DNA from: Chloroflexota bacterium | GTDB lineage: Bacteria > Chloroflexota > Anaerolineae > 4572-78 | NCBI GenBank assembly: GCA_024278015.1 | Contig: JAJRUC010000240.1 | Coordinates: 1-5,795, forward strand | Length of the DNA stretch: 5,795 nt | Direction: 5' to 3' | Part shown: positions 1 through 5,601 of the stretch, in pieces | Layout of the letters: each line of letters opens with the position of its first letter | How positions within the stretch are numbered: the first letter of the stretch is position 1 | Notes under the pieces: model-generated | Seen by the model: only the letters and a program-made list of their open reading frames with translations | The model's database searches: none | What the model was told of the DNA's origin: nothing | Position numbers and translations under genes: made by a program

Positions 1-19
1 AAATCAGGTTACTCCTTCC

Positions 20-58
20 CAAAAGGACGCTTGCTGCTTTTGCGTCCGTCGGCTTTTT
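20..58. terminator. Possible terminator hairpin at left edge
   Basis: A 6-bp perfect stem (GGACGC at 25-30, GCGTCC at 42-47) has an 11-base loop. Read on the minus strand, the stem is followed at once by four Ts (24-21). Read on the plus strand, a run of five Ts (54-58) begins six bases after the stem. It may end a gene lying left of the window or one approaching from the right. The short stem and short T runs keep confidence low. No coding sequence is recognisable in bases 1-109. Confidence 0.4.
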
Positions 59-92
59 GAACAAAGCCGCCCGCTATTATAACAAAGGCGGC
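50..92. repeat. Two overlapping, mutually exclusive inverted repeats
   Basis: CGGCTTT (50-56) pairs with AAAGCCG (63-69) across a 6-base loop. GCCGCC (66-71) pairs with GGCGGC (87-92) across a 15-base loop. The two stems share bases 66-69, so only one can form at a time. They lie upstream of the promoter at 110-138, so they would be in RNA only if transcription came from outside the window. The function is unknown and the short stems could be chance. Confidence 0.35.
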
Positions 93-109
93 AAGCATCG
101 CCAAATCGC

Positions 110-138
110 TTGACATTCTCCGTGGATTGTGCTACGCT
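110..138 (+). promoter_or_regulatory. Sigma-70-type extended -10 promoter of the penicillin acylase gene
   Basis: A perfect -35 box TTGACA (110-115) is separated by 17 bases from TACGCT (133-138). TGC immediately before the -10 makes it an extended -10 element. Transcription should start near base 145, giving a leader of roughly 40 bases. An in-frame ATG at 127 falls inside this promoter and therefore cannot be the translation start. Confidence 0.8.
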
Positions 139-174
139 TGCACGGTTCCAATCAAAAATCCGAAATATTTTATC

Positions 175-179
175 AGGAG
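175..179 (+). promoter_or_regulatory. Ribosome binding site that fixes the acylase start
   Basis: AGGAG lies seven bases before the ATG at 187. It selects this codon over the in-frame ATG at 127, which has no such site and lies within the promoter. Confidence 0.8.
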
Positions 180-186
180 TCCGGAT

Positions 187-2556
187 ATGCGCCTCATTCG
201 CAATATTGCCATAATTGCCGTCTTGTTGGTTTTACTCATTGCCATTGGGGGCTTTGTGTATTTGCGCAGCAGTTTGCCCAAAATCGAAGGCACAACCAAA
301 CTGGCCGGGCTGGACGGGCAGGTAGAAGTTGTGCGCGACGCCGACGGCGTGCCCCACATCTTTGCCGCCACAGACCACGACGCCTATTTTGCCCTGGGGT
401 ACGTTCACGCTCAGGACAGGATGTGGCAGCTTGAGTTTCAACGGCGGGTTGGGGCCGGGCGGTTAAGCGAGGTTTTGGGCGAGGCCACGCTTGATACCGA
501 CAAGTTTTTGCGCACCCTGGGCATGTATCGGGCGGCAGAAGCGGCATGGCCGGCCCTCAGCCCCCAAAGCCAGGCCACGCTGCAAGCCTACGCCGACGGC
601 ATCAACGCCTGGCTGGATGAAGGCCACACCCTGCCCCTGGAATTTACCATTCTGGGCGATAAACCGGAACCGTGGACGGTGTACGATTCGCTGGCGTGGC
701 AAAAATTAATTGCCTGGGATTTGGGCGGCAATTACGATACCGAATTGCTCCGCGCCCGGCTCATTCAGGCCGTGGGCGCAGAACGCGCCGCCCAACTGAT
801 GCCCGCCTATCCCCGGGACGGAACCACCATTCTGGCCGCCGCGCAACTCAGCCCCCAAACCGCCGACAGCCTGCTGGCAATTGACACCTTTATGCAAACC
901 GGCCTCAACCTGCGCGGGCTGGACATCGGCAGCAACAACTGGGTTATCGGCGGCAGCCGCACCGAAAGCGGCCTGCCCATCGTAGCCAACGACCCCCACC
1001 TGGGGGCGCGTATCCCCTCCATCTGGTATCTGGCCGAAATTCAGGGCGATAAAGTTCACGCCGTAGGGGCCACCTTCCCCGGCCTGCCCGCCGTGGTCAT
1101 CGGCCATAATGAAGATATTGCCTGGGGCGTAACCAATTTGGGGCCGGATGTGCAGGATTTGTACCTTGAACGCATCAATCCCAAAAACCTCAATCAATAC
1201 GAAGTCAACGGCGAATGGGCCGATATGACCATTGTTGAAGAGCCGATTGTGGTGAAAGGCGAAGACAAACCGATTTTGTGGGCCGCCCGCAGCACCCGCC
1301 ACGGCCCCCTCATCAGCGATGTCAGCGGCAGCGCGGCCATGCCGGCAGCTATGCGCTGGACAGCCCTGGACGATGCGGACACCACTATGGACGCTTTCCT
1401 CAACATCAATTACGCCACAAACTGGGATGAATTTGTGGCCGCCATGCAATTTTACATAGCCCCCAGCCAAAATTTTGTCTTTGCCGACCGGGACGGGAAC
1501 ATCGGCTATTTTGGCCCCGGCCACATCCCCATCCGGGCCAAAGGCAATGGCATGTTGCCCGTACCCGGCTGGACCGACGATTACGAATGGGAGGGCTGGA
1601 TTCCATTTGAAGACCTGCCCCAGGCCTTTAACCCGGAAGCCGGTTTCATTGCCACCGCCAACAATCGGGTGGTGCCAAAATCGTATCCCTACTTTATCAC
1701 CAACGAGTGGACGCCCCCTTATCGCGCCCAACGCATTGTGGAAATGATAGAGGACATGAGCAGCAACGGCGAAAAAATTTCGGTGGACGATGTGGCCGCC
1801 ATGCAAGCCGACCAGCGCAGCGCCCAGGCCAGGGAATTGCTGCCCCTGCTGCTGAAAGTTGAACCGGCGAATGAGCGGCAAGCCGAAGCCCTGTCTTATT
1901 TGCAGGACTGGGACGGCACCACCCCCACCACCAGCATCGCCACCAGCATCTATCAGGCCTGGCTGATGCACCTGGGCCAGATTATTCTTGAAGACGATTT
2001 ACACGGCGACCTGTACGATGAATTCGCCAGTCGCCACCACGCCACTTTTTTGAACAATATCCTGACCGACCCGGACACCGTCTGGTGCGATAATTACCTC
2101 AGCGCCCCCGTCGAAACCTGCGCCGATATTGCCCAACAGGCGTTGGGCCGCGCCCTGGACGACCTGCAAGAACGCATGGGCAAAAATATGAGCAAATGGG
2201 AATGGGGCCAAATACATCGCACCCAGTACCCCCACAACCCGTTCAGCAAAGTACCCGCCCTGAAACGCTTCTTCCACCGGGAAATCCCCAACGGCGGCGA
2301 TAAATACACGGTCAACGTGGCCCCGGTAGACTACAGCAAACCCTATCTGCAATTTCACGTACCCAGCTATCGGGAAATTATCGATATGAGCGACTTTGCC
2401 GGCAGCCTCTTTATGCACACCACCGGCCAATCGGGCAACGTCCTCAGCCCGCATTACGATGATTTGATTGCCCGCCATCAGGCTGTTGAATACCTGCCAA
2501 TGAACTTCGGGCGGCAGGCGGCAGGCGGCAGCAACCTGGTGTTACGCCCCAAATAA
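187..2556 (+). CDS. Penicillin acylase family protein (Ntn hydrolase), membrane-anchored
   Basis: This is an amidase of the penicillin G acylase / acyl-homoserine-lactone acylase family. The precursor is cleaved autocatalytically into alpha and beta chains, and the new beta N-terminus is the nucleophile. From the start at 187 (789 aa), residues 2-5 carry two Arg and residues 7-26 are hydrophobic. With no clear signal-peptidase site this suggests a signal anchor with the enzyme outside the membrane. Alpha-chain motifs are RDADGVPHI (50-58) and GYVHAQDRMWQ (71-81). The cleavage motif is Gly248-Ser249 followed by NNWVIGG. The beta chain would be 541 residues, with His271 (beta 23), the WGVTN strand (313-317) and Asn429 in SQNFVFADRDGNIGY as likely oxyanion residue. 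The conserved tail contains TTGQSGNVLSPHYDD. The only two cysteines, 634 and 645, could form a disulfide. The natural substrate cannot be told from sequence. It is monocistronic, with its own promoter and terminator. Confidence 0.93.
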   Translation: MRLIRNIAIIAVLLVLLIAIGGFVYLRSSLPKIEGTTKLAGLDGQVEVVRDADGVPHIFAATDHDAYFALGYVHAQDRMWQLEFQRRVGAGRLSEVLGEATLDTDKFLRTLGMYRAAEAAWPALSPQSQATLQAYADGINAWLDEGHTLPLEFTILGDKPEPWTVYDSLAWQKLIAWDLGGNYDTELLRARLIQAVGAERAAQLMPAYPRDGTTILAAAQLSPQTADSLLAIDTFMQTGLNLRGLDIGSNNWVIGGSRTESGLPIVANDPHLGARIPSIWYLAEIQGDKVHAVGATFPGLPAVVIGHNEDIAWGVTNLGPDVQDLYLERINPKNLNQYEVNGEWADMTIVEEPIVVKGEDKPILWAARSTRHGPLISDVSGSAAMPAAMRWTALDDADTTMDAFLNINYATNWDEFVAAMQFYIAPSQNFVFADRDGNIGYFGPGHIPIRAKGNGMLPVPGWTDDYEWEGWIPFEDLPQAFNPEAGFIATANNRVVPKSYPYFITNEWTPPYRAQRIVEMIEDMSSNGEKISVDDVAAMQADQRSAQARELLPLLLKVEPANERQAEALSYLQDWDGTTPTTSIATSIYQAWLMHLGQIILEDDLHGDLYDEFASRHHATFLNNILTDPDTVWCDNYLSAPVETCADIAQQALGRALDDLQERMGKNMSKWEWGQIHRTQYPHNPFSKVPALKRFFHREIPNGGDKYTVNVAPVDYSKPYLQFHVPSYREIIDMSDFAGSLFMHTTGQSGNVLSPHYDDLIARHQAVEYLPMNFGRQAAGGSNLVLRPK

Positions 2557-2587
2557 AAAAGACGGCCCGGCGCGCGCCGACCGCCTT
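2555..2587 (-). terminator. Intrinsic terminator facing the minus-strand genes
   Basis: A 12-bp palindrome CGGCGCGCGCCG (2568-2579) is extended by a flanking stem: AAG-A-CGG at 2559-2565 against CCG-C-CTT at 2581-2587, with one mismatch and small bulges. On the minus strand the hairpin runs into six Ts (2560-2555). It lies about 54 bases past the small ORF stop and would close the minus-strand transcript. It starts at the very end of the acylase gene on the other strand. Confidence 0.65.
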
Positions 2588-2602
2588 CATCAATTTTATC
2601 AA

Positions 2603-2638
2603 CCCGGAACACCAGTAACGTGTTCCGGGCTGTTTTTT
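2603..2638 (+). terminator. Intrinsic terminator of the penicillin acylase gene
   Basis: A perfect 10-bp stem, CCCGGAACAC (2603-2612) and GTGTTCCGGG (2620-2629), has a 7-base loop. It is followed by CTG and six Ts (2633-2638). It sits 46 bases past the acylase stop and is a textbook rho-independent terminator in the plus direction. In the minus direction only a weak T-containing stretch follows. Confidence 0.9.
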
Positions 2639-2640
2639 GC

Positions 2641-2754
2641 CTAAAACGGGACGATTTTTTCCGCCGCCACCAAAAGAAAACACCCGAAGACCGTCACCAC
2701 AAAGTAAAGCAAAACGGCTAAAACCAAAAGCTGTTTCCTGTTAATTCCGGTCAT
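2641..2754 (-). CDS. Small single-pass membrane protein, 37 aa, hypothetical
   Basis: This short ORF is strongly supported by its start. A full AAGGAG ribosome site (2767-2762) lies seven bases before the ATG at 2754-2752, and the frame ends with TAG at 2643-2641. The 37 residues begin MTGINRKQ, with Arg6 and Lys7. A hydrophobic stretch at residues 9-31 is one transmembrane helix, and the tail is EKIVPF. By the positive-inside rule the N-terminus should be cytoplasmic. It lies 61 bases behind the zinc-motif gene on the same strand and just before the double terminator, so the two are probably co-transcribed. GC is about 45% by hand count, lower than the large genes. I recognise no family. A secreted peptide is unlikely, because the hydrophobic stretch runs almost to the end without a clear cleavage site. 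Confidence 0.65.
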   Translation of the reverse strand: MTGINRKQLLVLAVLLYFVVTVFGCFLLVAAEKIVPF

Positions 2755-2815
2755 TATCCCACTCCTTTTGCCTGACCATAACGTCCGTTGCTGCGCCGGC
2801 TAAAGACCGCCGCCC

Positions 2816-3493
2816 TCAATAAGGCGGGTCCGCCGGCCCCTCATACCCGCACATTCCCAGACGAGGCGAGTTGACCAACGGAATTGGCTCCCCATAATCA
2901 TCGTGGGGATGTTCTTCTGCGTGCTTTTCGCACAATGTTGTCCACTCTCCCTCTTCAATTAAACATTCCACACACAACCAGCCCGCCGGCTTTCCACACT
3001 CTGCGCAGGCAGCCTCAGGCATTTTGTTTCGCGCCATCAAATAAACCGGATACCTGGTTAATGGGCGGCCTTCTCTAACGTCTACCGCTTTGACTAATGT
3101 TTCCGATGATGTCCCGAAATCATAAATGTGGGTTAATTCCACCCCAGGCTCAAACAGATGGTCAATCTTGCGGCTCATCGGAATTTCGTCACCGCTCCAG
3201 CCCCCCACCGAAAATTGACTGAAATGCCCGCAACACTCCAGCCAAATTTCCCGCAAATAATAATCCAGATCACTTAAGGCAGCGTTGCCGTTCATCTCCA
3301 CATGCAGCCAGAAAGCTGATGACCACGCATCCTGGATTTGCAAATGATAAAGGCGTTGTTTTTTACCGGCTTGCGCCTTGCTGATGGCCTCTTGACGCTG
3401 CGGGCAAGTTTTCAGATGCCGGCTCAATCCCCCTTTTGTCATCTCTCGACCACAAAAAACACAGTCTCCCCGCGATTGTTTGCTTCGAGTCAT
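2816..3493 (-). CDS. pRiA4b ORF-3-like (IS1096 passenger-type) protein with zinc-binding motifs
   Basis: The product is 225 aa and probably cytoplasmic; its function is unknown. The N-terminus has a C2HC finger-like motif: Cys11-x2-Cys14, His26, Cys30. Residues 49-142 resemble the plasmid pRiA4b ORF-3 domain: an opening YHLQIQ strand, a Leu-rich helix (LSDLDYYLREIW, 73-84), HFSQFSVGG (90-98) and IYDFGTSSE (123-131). The C-terminal part has a second metal-binding cluster (Cys163-x2-Cys166, Cys174-x2-Cys177, Cys188-x2-His191, His195) and ends with the NSPRLGMCGYEG stretch (208-219), which I recall from members of this family. The family occurs on plasmids, in mobile contexts and on chromosomes; no transposase is present here. 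The ATG at 3493 has GGAG nine bases upstream (3506-3503). Sampled GC is about 45-52%, below era and the acylase, which suggests later acquisition. The family call rests on motif memory, not a search. Confidence 0.72.
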   Translation of the reverse strand: MTRSKQSRGDCVFCGREMTKGGLSRHLKTCPQRQEAISKAQAGKKQRLYHLQIQDAWSSAFWLHVEMNGNAALSDLDYYLREIWLECCGHFSQFSVGGWSGDEIPMSRKIDHLFEPGVELTHIYDFGTSSETLVKAVDVREGRPLTRYPVYLMARNKMPEAACAECGKPAGWLCVECLIEEGEWTTLCEKHAEEHPHDDYGEPIPLVNSPRLGMCGYEGPADPPY

Positions 3494-3544
3494 TTCTTTT
3501 TACTCCGCGCTGTTGTCGCATCCGAGACAGAAAATGCGCCTCGA

Positions 3545-3561
3545 TACATTACATAATACAT
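3545..3561. repeat. Three TACAT units in the leader of the pRiA4-type gene
   Basis: TACAT occurs at 3545-3549, 3550-3554 and 3557-3561 (ATGTA on the coding strand). These lie between the predicted transcription start (near 3571) and the ribosome site (3506-3503). They could be an operator or an RNA-binding repeat, but the run is short and AT-rich, so chance is possible. Confidence 0.3.
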
Positions 3562-3577
3562 GCCGCAACCCAATCAT

Positions 3578-3605
3578 AGCATAACATAAAATTGCCGTTT
3601 GTCAA
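3578..3605 (-). promoter_or_regulatory. Extended -10 promoter for the pRiA4-type gene
   Basis: On the minus strand TTGACA (3605-3600) is followed after 16 bases by TATGCT (3583-3578), with TGT just before the -10. Transcription would begin near 3571, leaving a leader of about 78 bases. The -35 box lies six bases beyond the era stop codon, and no terminator separates them. The gene could thus be expressed both from this promoter and by read-through from era. Confidence 0.7.
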
Positions 3606-3610
3606 GCGCA

Positions 3611-4600
3611 TTAATCTGTCGAATAGCCCAGCCGCCGCAACTCCTGCTTCTTCTTGCGCCATTTGGGCAGCACCTTTACCCGCAACTCCAAAAACACTTT
3701 GGCCTGCACCAGTTTTTCAATTTGCGGGCGGGCCAGTTGCCCAATCCGTTTTAGCGACCGGCCTTTTTTGCCGATGACAATGCCCTTTTGCGAATCACGT
3801 TCAACCATCAACGAGGCCGAAATATACACCAACTCCTCTGAACGCCGGGTAAATTCATCTACCAGCACGGCAATGGCGTGCGGCACTTCCTGCCGCAGCG
3901 TTTTCAGGGCCGCCTCGCGCACCATTTCAGCCGCGATAAAGCGGGTTTGCTGGTCAGTAATTTGGTCCTTTGGAAAGTAGCGCGGGCCGGGCGGCAGCCG
4001 GTTGATGATAGCCGCCAGCAAGTCCGGGCAGTGGTAGCCGGTGACGGCAGACAGGGGCATCGCCGGCGCGGACTGAAGCAGGGCCTCAAATTCCGCAACG
4101 CGCCCTGCCACCGCCGCCGCCGGCAGCAGGTCCACCTTGTTCACCACCGGCAACACCGGCGCTTCGGCGGGGCGACGGGCGGTAATGGCTTCAAGCGCCA
4201 GCCTGTCTTCGGCGGTGGGCGGCGTCGAACCATCAACCAGCCACACAATCACATCGGCGTCGGGTATGGCCCGGGCCGCTTCGTCAACCAGGTATTCCCC
4301 CAGTTTGTGATGGGGATTGTGAATACCGGGCGTATCGACAAAAATCAGTTGCGCATCGGGCCGGGTTAAAATGCCCAGCAGCCGGTTGCGCGTGGTTTGC
4401 GGTTTGGGGCTGACGATGGCAATTTTTTGGCCCAGATAATGGTTCATCAGGGTGCTTTTGCCCACATTGGGCCGCCCCACCACGGCCACAAATCCGCTGC
4501 GATGGTCGGGCGGCAGGGCTTCGTCAAACAGCAAGCCGTCGGCCAGGTTTTCGGCTTCATCGTCGCTGTCGTCCGGCCATTCGAATTGGTCATCGTTCAT
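3611..4600 (-). CDS. era: GTPase Era, 30S ribosome assembly factor
   Basis: Era binds the 3' end of 16S rRNA and couples GTP hydrolysis to maturation of the small ribosomal subunit in the cytoplasm. The GTPase motifs are in order: G1 GRPNVGKS (42-49), G2 Thr in QTTRNR (68-73), G3 DTPG (89-92), G4 NKVD (154-157) and G5 SAV (184-186). A C-terminal KH RNA-binding domain follows, with the GKKG loop (277-280) and the basic PKWRKKK (312-318). At 329 aa it is longer than the usual ~300. The excess is an N-terminal leader of about 35 residues with 13 Asp/Glu and no Lys/Arg in the first 32. The start at 4600 is backed by AGGA (4616-4613), though the 12-base spacing is long. A start nearer the G domain would remove the leader. 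It lies 35 bases behind yhhQ and probably shares its transcript. Confidence 0.96.
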   Translation of the reverse strand: MNDDQFEWPDDSDDEAENLADGLLFDEALPPDHRSGFVAVVGRPNVGKSTLMNHYLGQKIAIVSPKPQTTRNRLLGILTRPDAQLIFVDTPGIHNPHHKLGEYLVDEAARAIPDADVIVWLVDGSTPPTAEDRLALEAITARRPAEAPVLPVVNKVDLLPAAAVAGRVAEFEALLQSAPAMPLSAVTGYHCPDLLAAIINRLPPGPRYFPKDQITDQQTRFIAAEMVREAALKTLRQEVPHAIAVLVDEFTRRSEELVYISASLMVERDSQKGIVIGKKGRSLKRIGQLARPQIEKLVQAKVFLELRVKVLPKWRKKKQELRRLGYSTD

Positions 4601-4635
4601 AAGATTTCATCGTCCTTTTTAGCCGATTGGCCCGG

Positions 4636-5352
4636 CTACGTGGTCAGGCTGAAGGGGTTAAAGTTGGTGTCGCGGTCATAATAGTCTTCCTGCTCCGCCG
4701 ATTTTAAAAAGCCGATAATGGCGTAGGTGATGGGCGTAAACAGCACTTCGATGGTTACTTTGAAGATGTAGTTGGCCGCAATCAGGCTCAGGGCAATGGC
4801 CGGGGGGAATACGCCGAACAGGGTGGCAACCAGCACAAAGATGACGGTATCCACCCCCTCGCCAATCAGGGTGCTGCCGATGGTGCGCAGCCACAGAAAG
4901 CGGCCTTCAGTAGCAACCTTCAGCCGGGCCAGGGTGACGGAATTGGAAAACTCGCCGGCAAAATAGGCGCTCAGGCTGGCAATGATAATGCCGCCGGAAG
5001 CCACGCCGCCCAAAATGGCGTTGTACGCCTTCTGACCGGCGTACTCCTGCCACATCGCTTCGCCGGGCATCAGGCCAACCAGCCAAAATGTGCCGGCCAT
5101 AAGCAGCGCCGCGCCGAACCCGGCCCAGATAATGCGCCGCGAGCGTTTGTAACCGTAAACTTCGGTCAGGACATCGCCAAAAATATAGCTGACGGGAAAC
5201 AACAGCGTACCGGCATCGAAGGCCAGGGGCAGGCCCAACACGCTAATGCCCCAATCGACAATTTTTGCCGCCGAGGCGATATTGCTAATCAGCAACACGG
5301 CCACAAACGTGGCCGACACGAAATCATAATATTTGTAACTGCGGTCTTTCAT
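4636..5352 (-). CDS. yhhQ: VUT/YhhQ-family queuosine precursor transporter
   Basis: This is an integral membrane protein (238 aa) of the Vut_1 family. Its E. coli member YhhQ imports queuosine precursors such as preQ0/preQ1 for the tRNA wobble modification. About six hydrophobic segments are visible, roughly at residues 11-29, 42-60, 73-94, 112-133, 158-180 and 183-215. Family-typical stretches are FPVSYIFGDVLTEVYGYKRS (52-71), GEFSNS (133-138) and STLIGEGVDT (160-169). The ATG at 5352-5350 is preceded by GAGG (5366-5363) at ten bases and by AAGGTG directly adjacent. The C-terminal 20 residues are polar and acidic. It heads a probable two-gene unit with era, under the promoter at 5417-5388. 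The transported compound is inferred from the family; no queuosine synthesis gene is in the window. Confidence 0.9.
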   Translation of the reverse strand: MKDRSYKYYDFVSATFVAVLLISNIASAAKIVDWGISVLGLPLAFDAGTLLFPVSYIFGDVLTEVYGYKRSRRIIWAGFGAALLMAGTFWLVGLMPGEAMWQEYAGQKAYNAILGGVASGGIIIASLSAYFAGEFSNSVTLARLKVATEGRFLWLRTIGSTLIGEGVDTVIFVLVATLFGVFPPAIALSLIAANYIFKVTIEVLFTPITYAIIGFLKSAEQEDYYDRDTNFNPFSLTT

Positions 5353-5387
5353 TCACCTTCTACCTCAATCATTTAATTCGGCCCGGC

Positions 5388-5417
5388 ATTGTAGCACAGC
5401 AGGCCGACAGGCAACAA
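5388..5417 (-). promoter_or_regulatory. Extended -10 promoter of yhhQ-era
   Basis: On the minus strand a near-consensus TACAAT (5393-5388) carries the extended element TGC. TTGTTG (5417-5412) lies 18 bases upstream as a -35. The start should be near 5381, giving a leader of about 28 bases. The stretch TGTGCTAC is identical in the acylase promoter at 128-135 (TTGTGCTAC context). Confidence 0.7.
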
Positions 5418-5422
5418 GTTTG

Positions 5423-5456
5423 GCAAGCCGGGCGGCTCGTTGCGGGCCGCCCTTGC
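5423..5456. repeat. G/C-rich hairpin upstream of the yhhQ promoter
   Basis: GCAAG (5423-5427) and GGCGGC (5431-5436) pair with GCCGCC (5446-5451) and CTTGC (5452-5456). This is an 11-bp stem with a 3-base bulge and a 9-9 base loop region (5437-5445). No T run follows on the minus strand, so it is not a classical terminator for pckA, though it could slow polymerase or protect the pckA mRNA end. Confidence 0.5.
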
Positions 5457-5492
5457 GCCCCTTGCGACCGATTCTGTTTTTTGCGTTTTTTG

Positions 5493-5566
5493 ACCCCCTC
5501 CCTACCCTGCCCCGCAAGCGGAAGAGGGCATATCTCCCCCTGCAAGCGGGGGGATTAAGGGGGGAG
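5493..5566. repeat. G/C-run palindromic intergenic repeat, probably dispersed
   Basis: This stretch is built from C runs, two copies of GCAAGCGG (5514-5521 and 5542-5549, the second preceded by CCCCCT) and G runs ending in GGGGGGATTAAGGGGGG (5548-5564). Each copy can fold: CCCT/AGGG around CCG-CAAG-CGG at 5505-5528, and CCCCC/GGGGG around TGCAAGC at 5536-5552. The outer ends are roughly inverted as well. It resembles the C-rich/G-rich non-coding repeats scattered between genes in Chloroflexota and cyanobacteria. That link is memory-based, and a single copy here cannot prove repetition. Confidence 0.5.
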
Positions 5567-5601
5567 CTATTCAACCAATCTGCATTATCGAACTCAGATT
5601 T

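Noticed and set aside
127..186. In-frame ATG at 127 as a longer acylase start (809 aa)
   Set aside because: It lies between the -35 and -10 boxes of the promoter, has no ribosome site, and would put a polar Cys-containing stretch before the signal anchor. The ATG at 187 has AGGAG at seven bases.
706..1971. 421-codon open frame on the minus strand inside the acylase gene
   Set aside because: It is entirely antisense to a well-supported gene, rich in Gly, Ala, Val and His, with no recognisable domain or ribosome site. Codon bias in GC-rich genes often leaves such frames open.
1999..2478. 159-codon antisense frame inside the acylase gene
   Set aside because: It mirrors conserved acylase coding sequence and shows no motif of its own.
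2816..3493. Complete insertion sequence around the pRiA4/IS1096-passenger-type gene
   Set aside because: No transposase, terminal inverted repeats or target duplication were seen at either side; the family name reflects its history, not an IS here.
3878..4369. 163-codon plus-strand frame opposite era
   Set aside because: It is antisense to the conserved Era G domain; the composition (Arg, Gln, Gly, His rich) is that of a shadow frame.
4590..4610. Six-codon leader ORF (ATG at 4610) overlapping the era start
   Set aside because: The AGGA is only two bases before this ATG, too close to serve it; the overlap is probably chance.
5493..5566. CRISPR array or intrinsic pckA terminator in the G/C-rich repeat
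   Set aside because: There are only two core units without uniform spacers, and no T run follows the hairpins on the minus strand.
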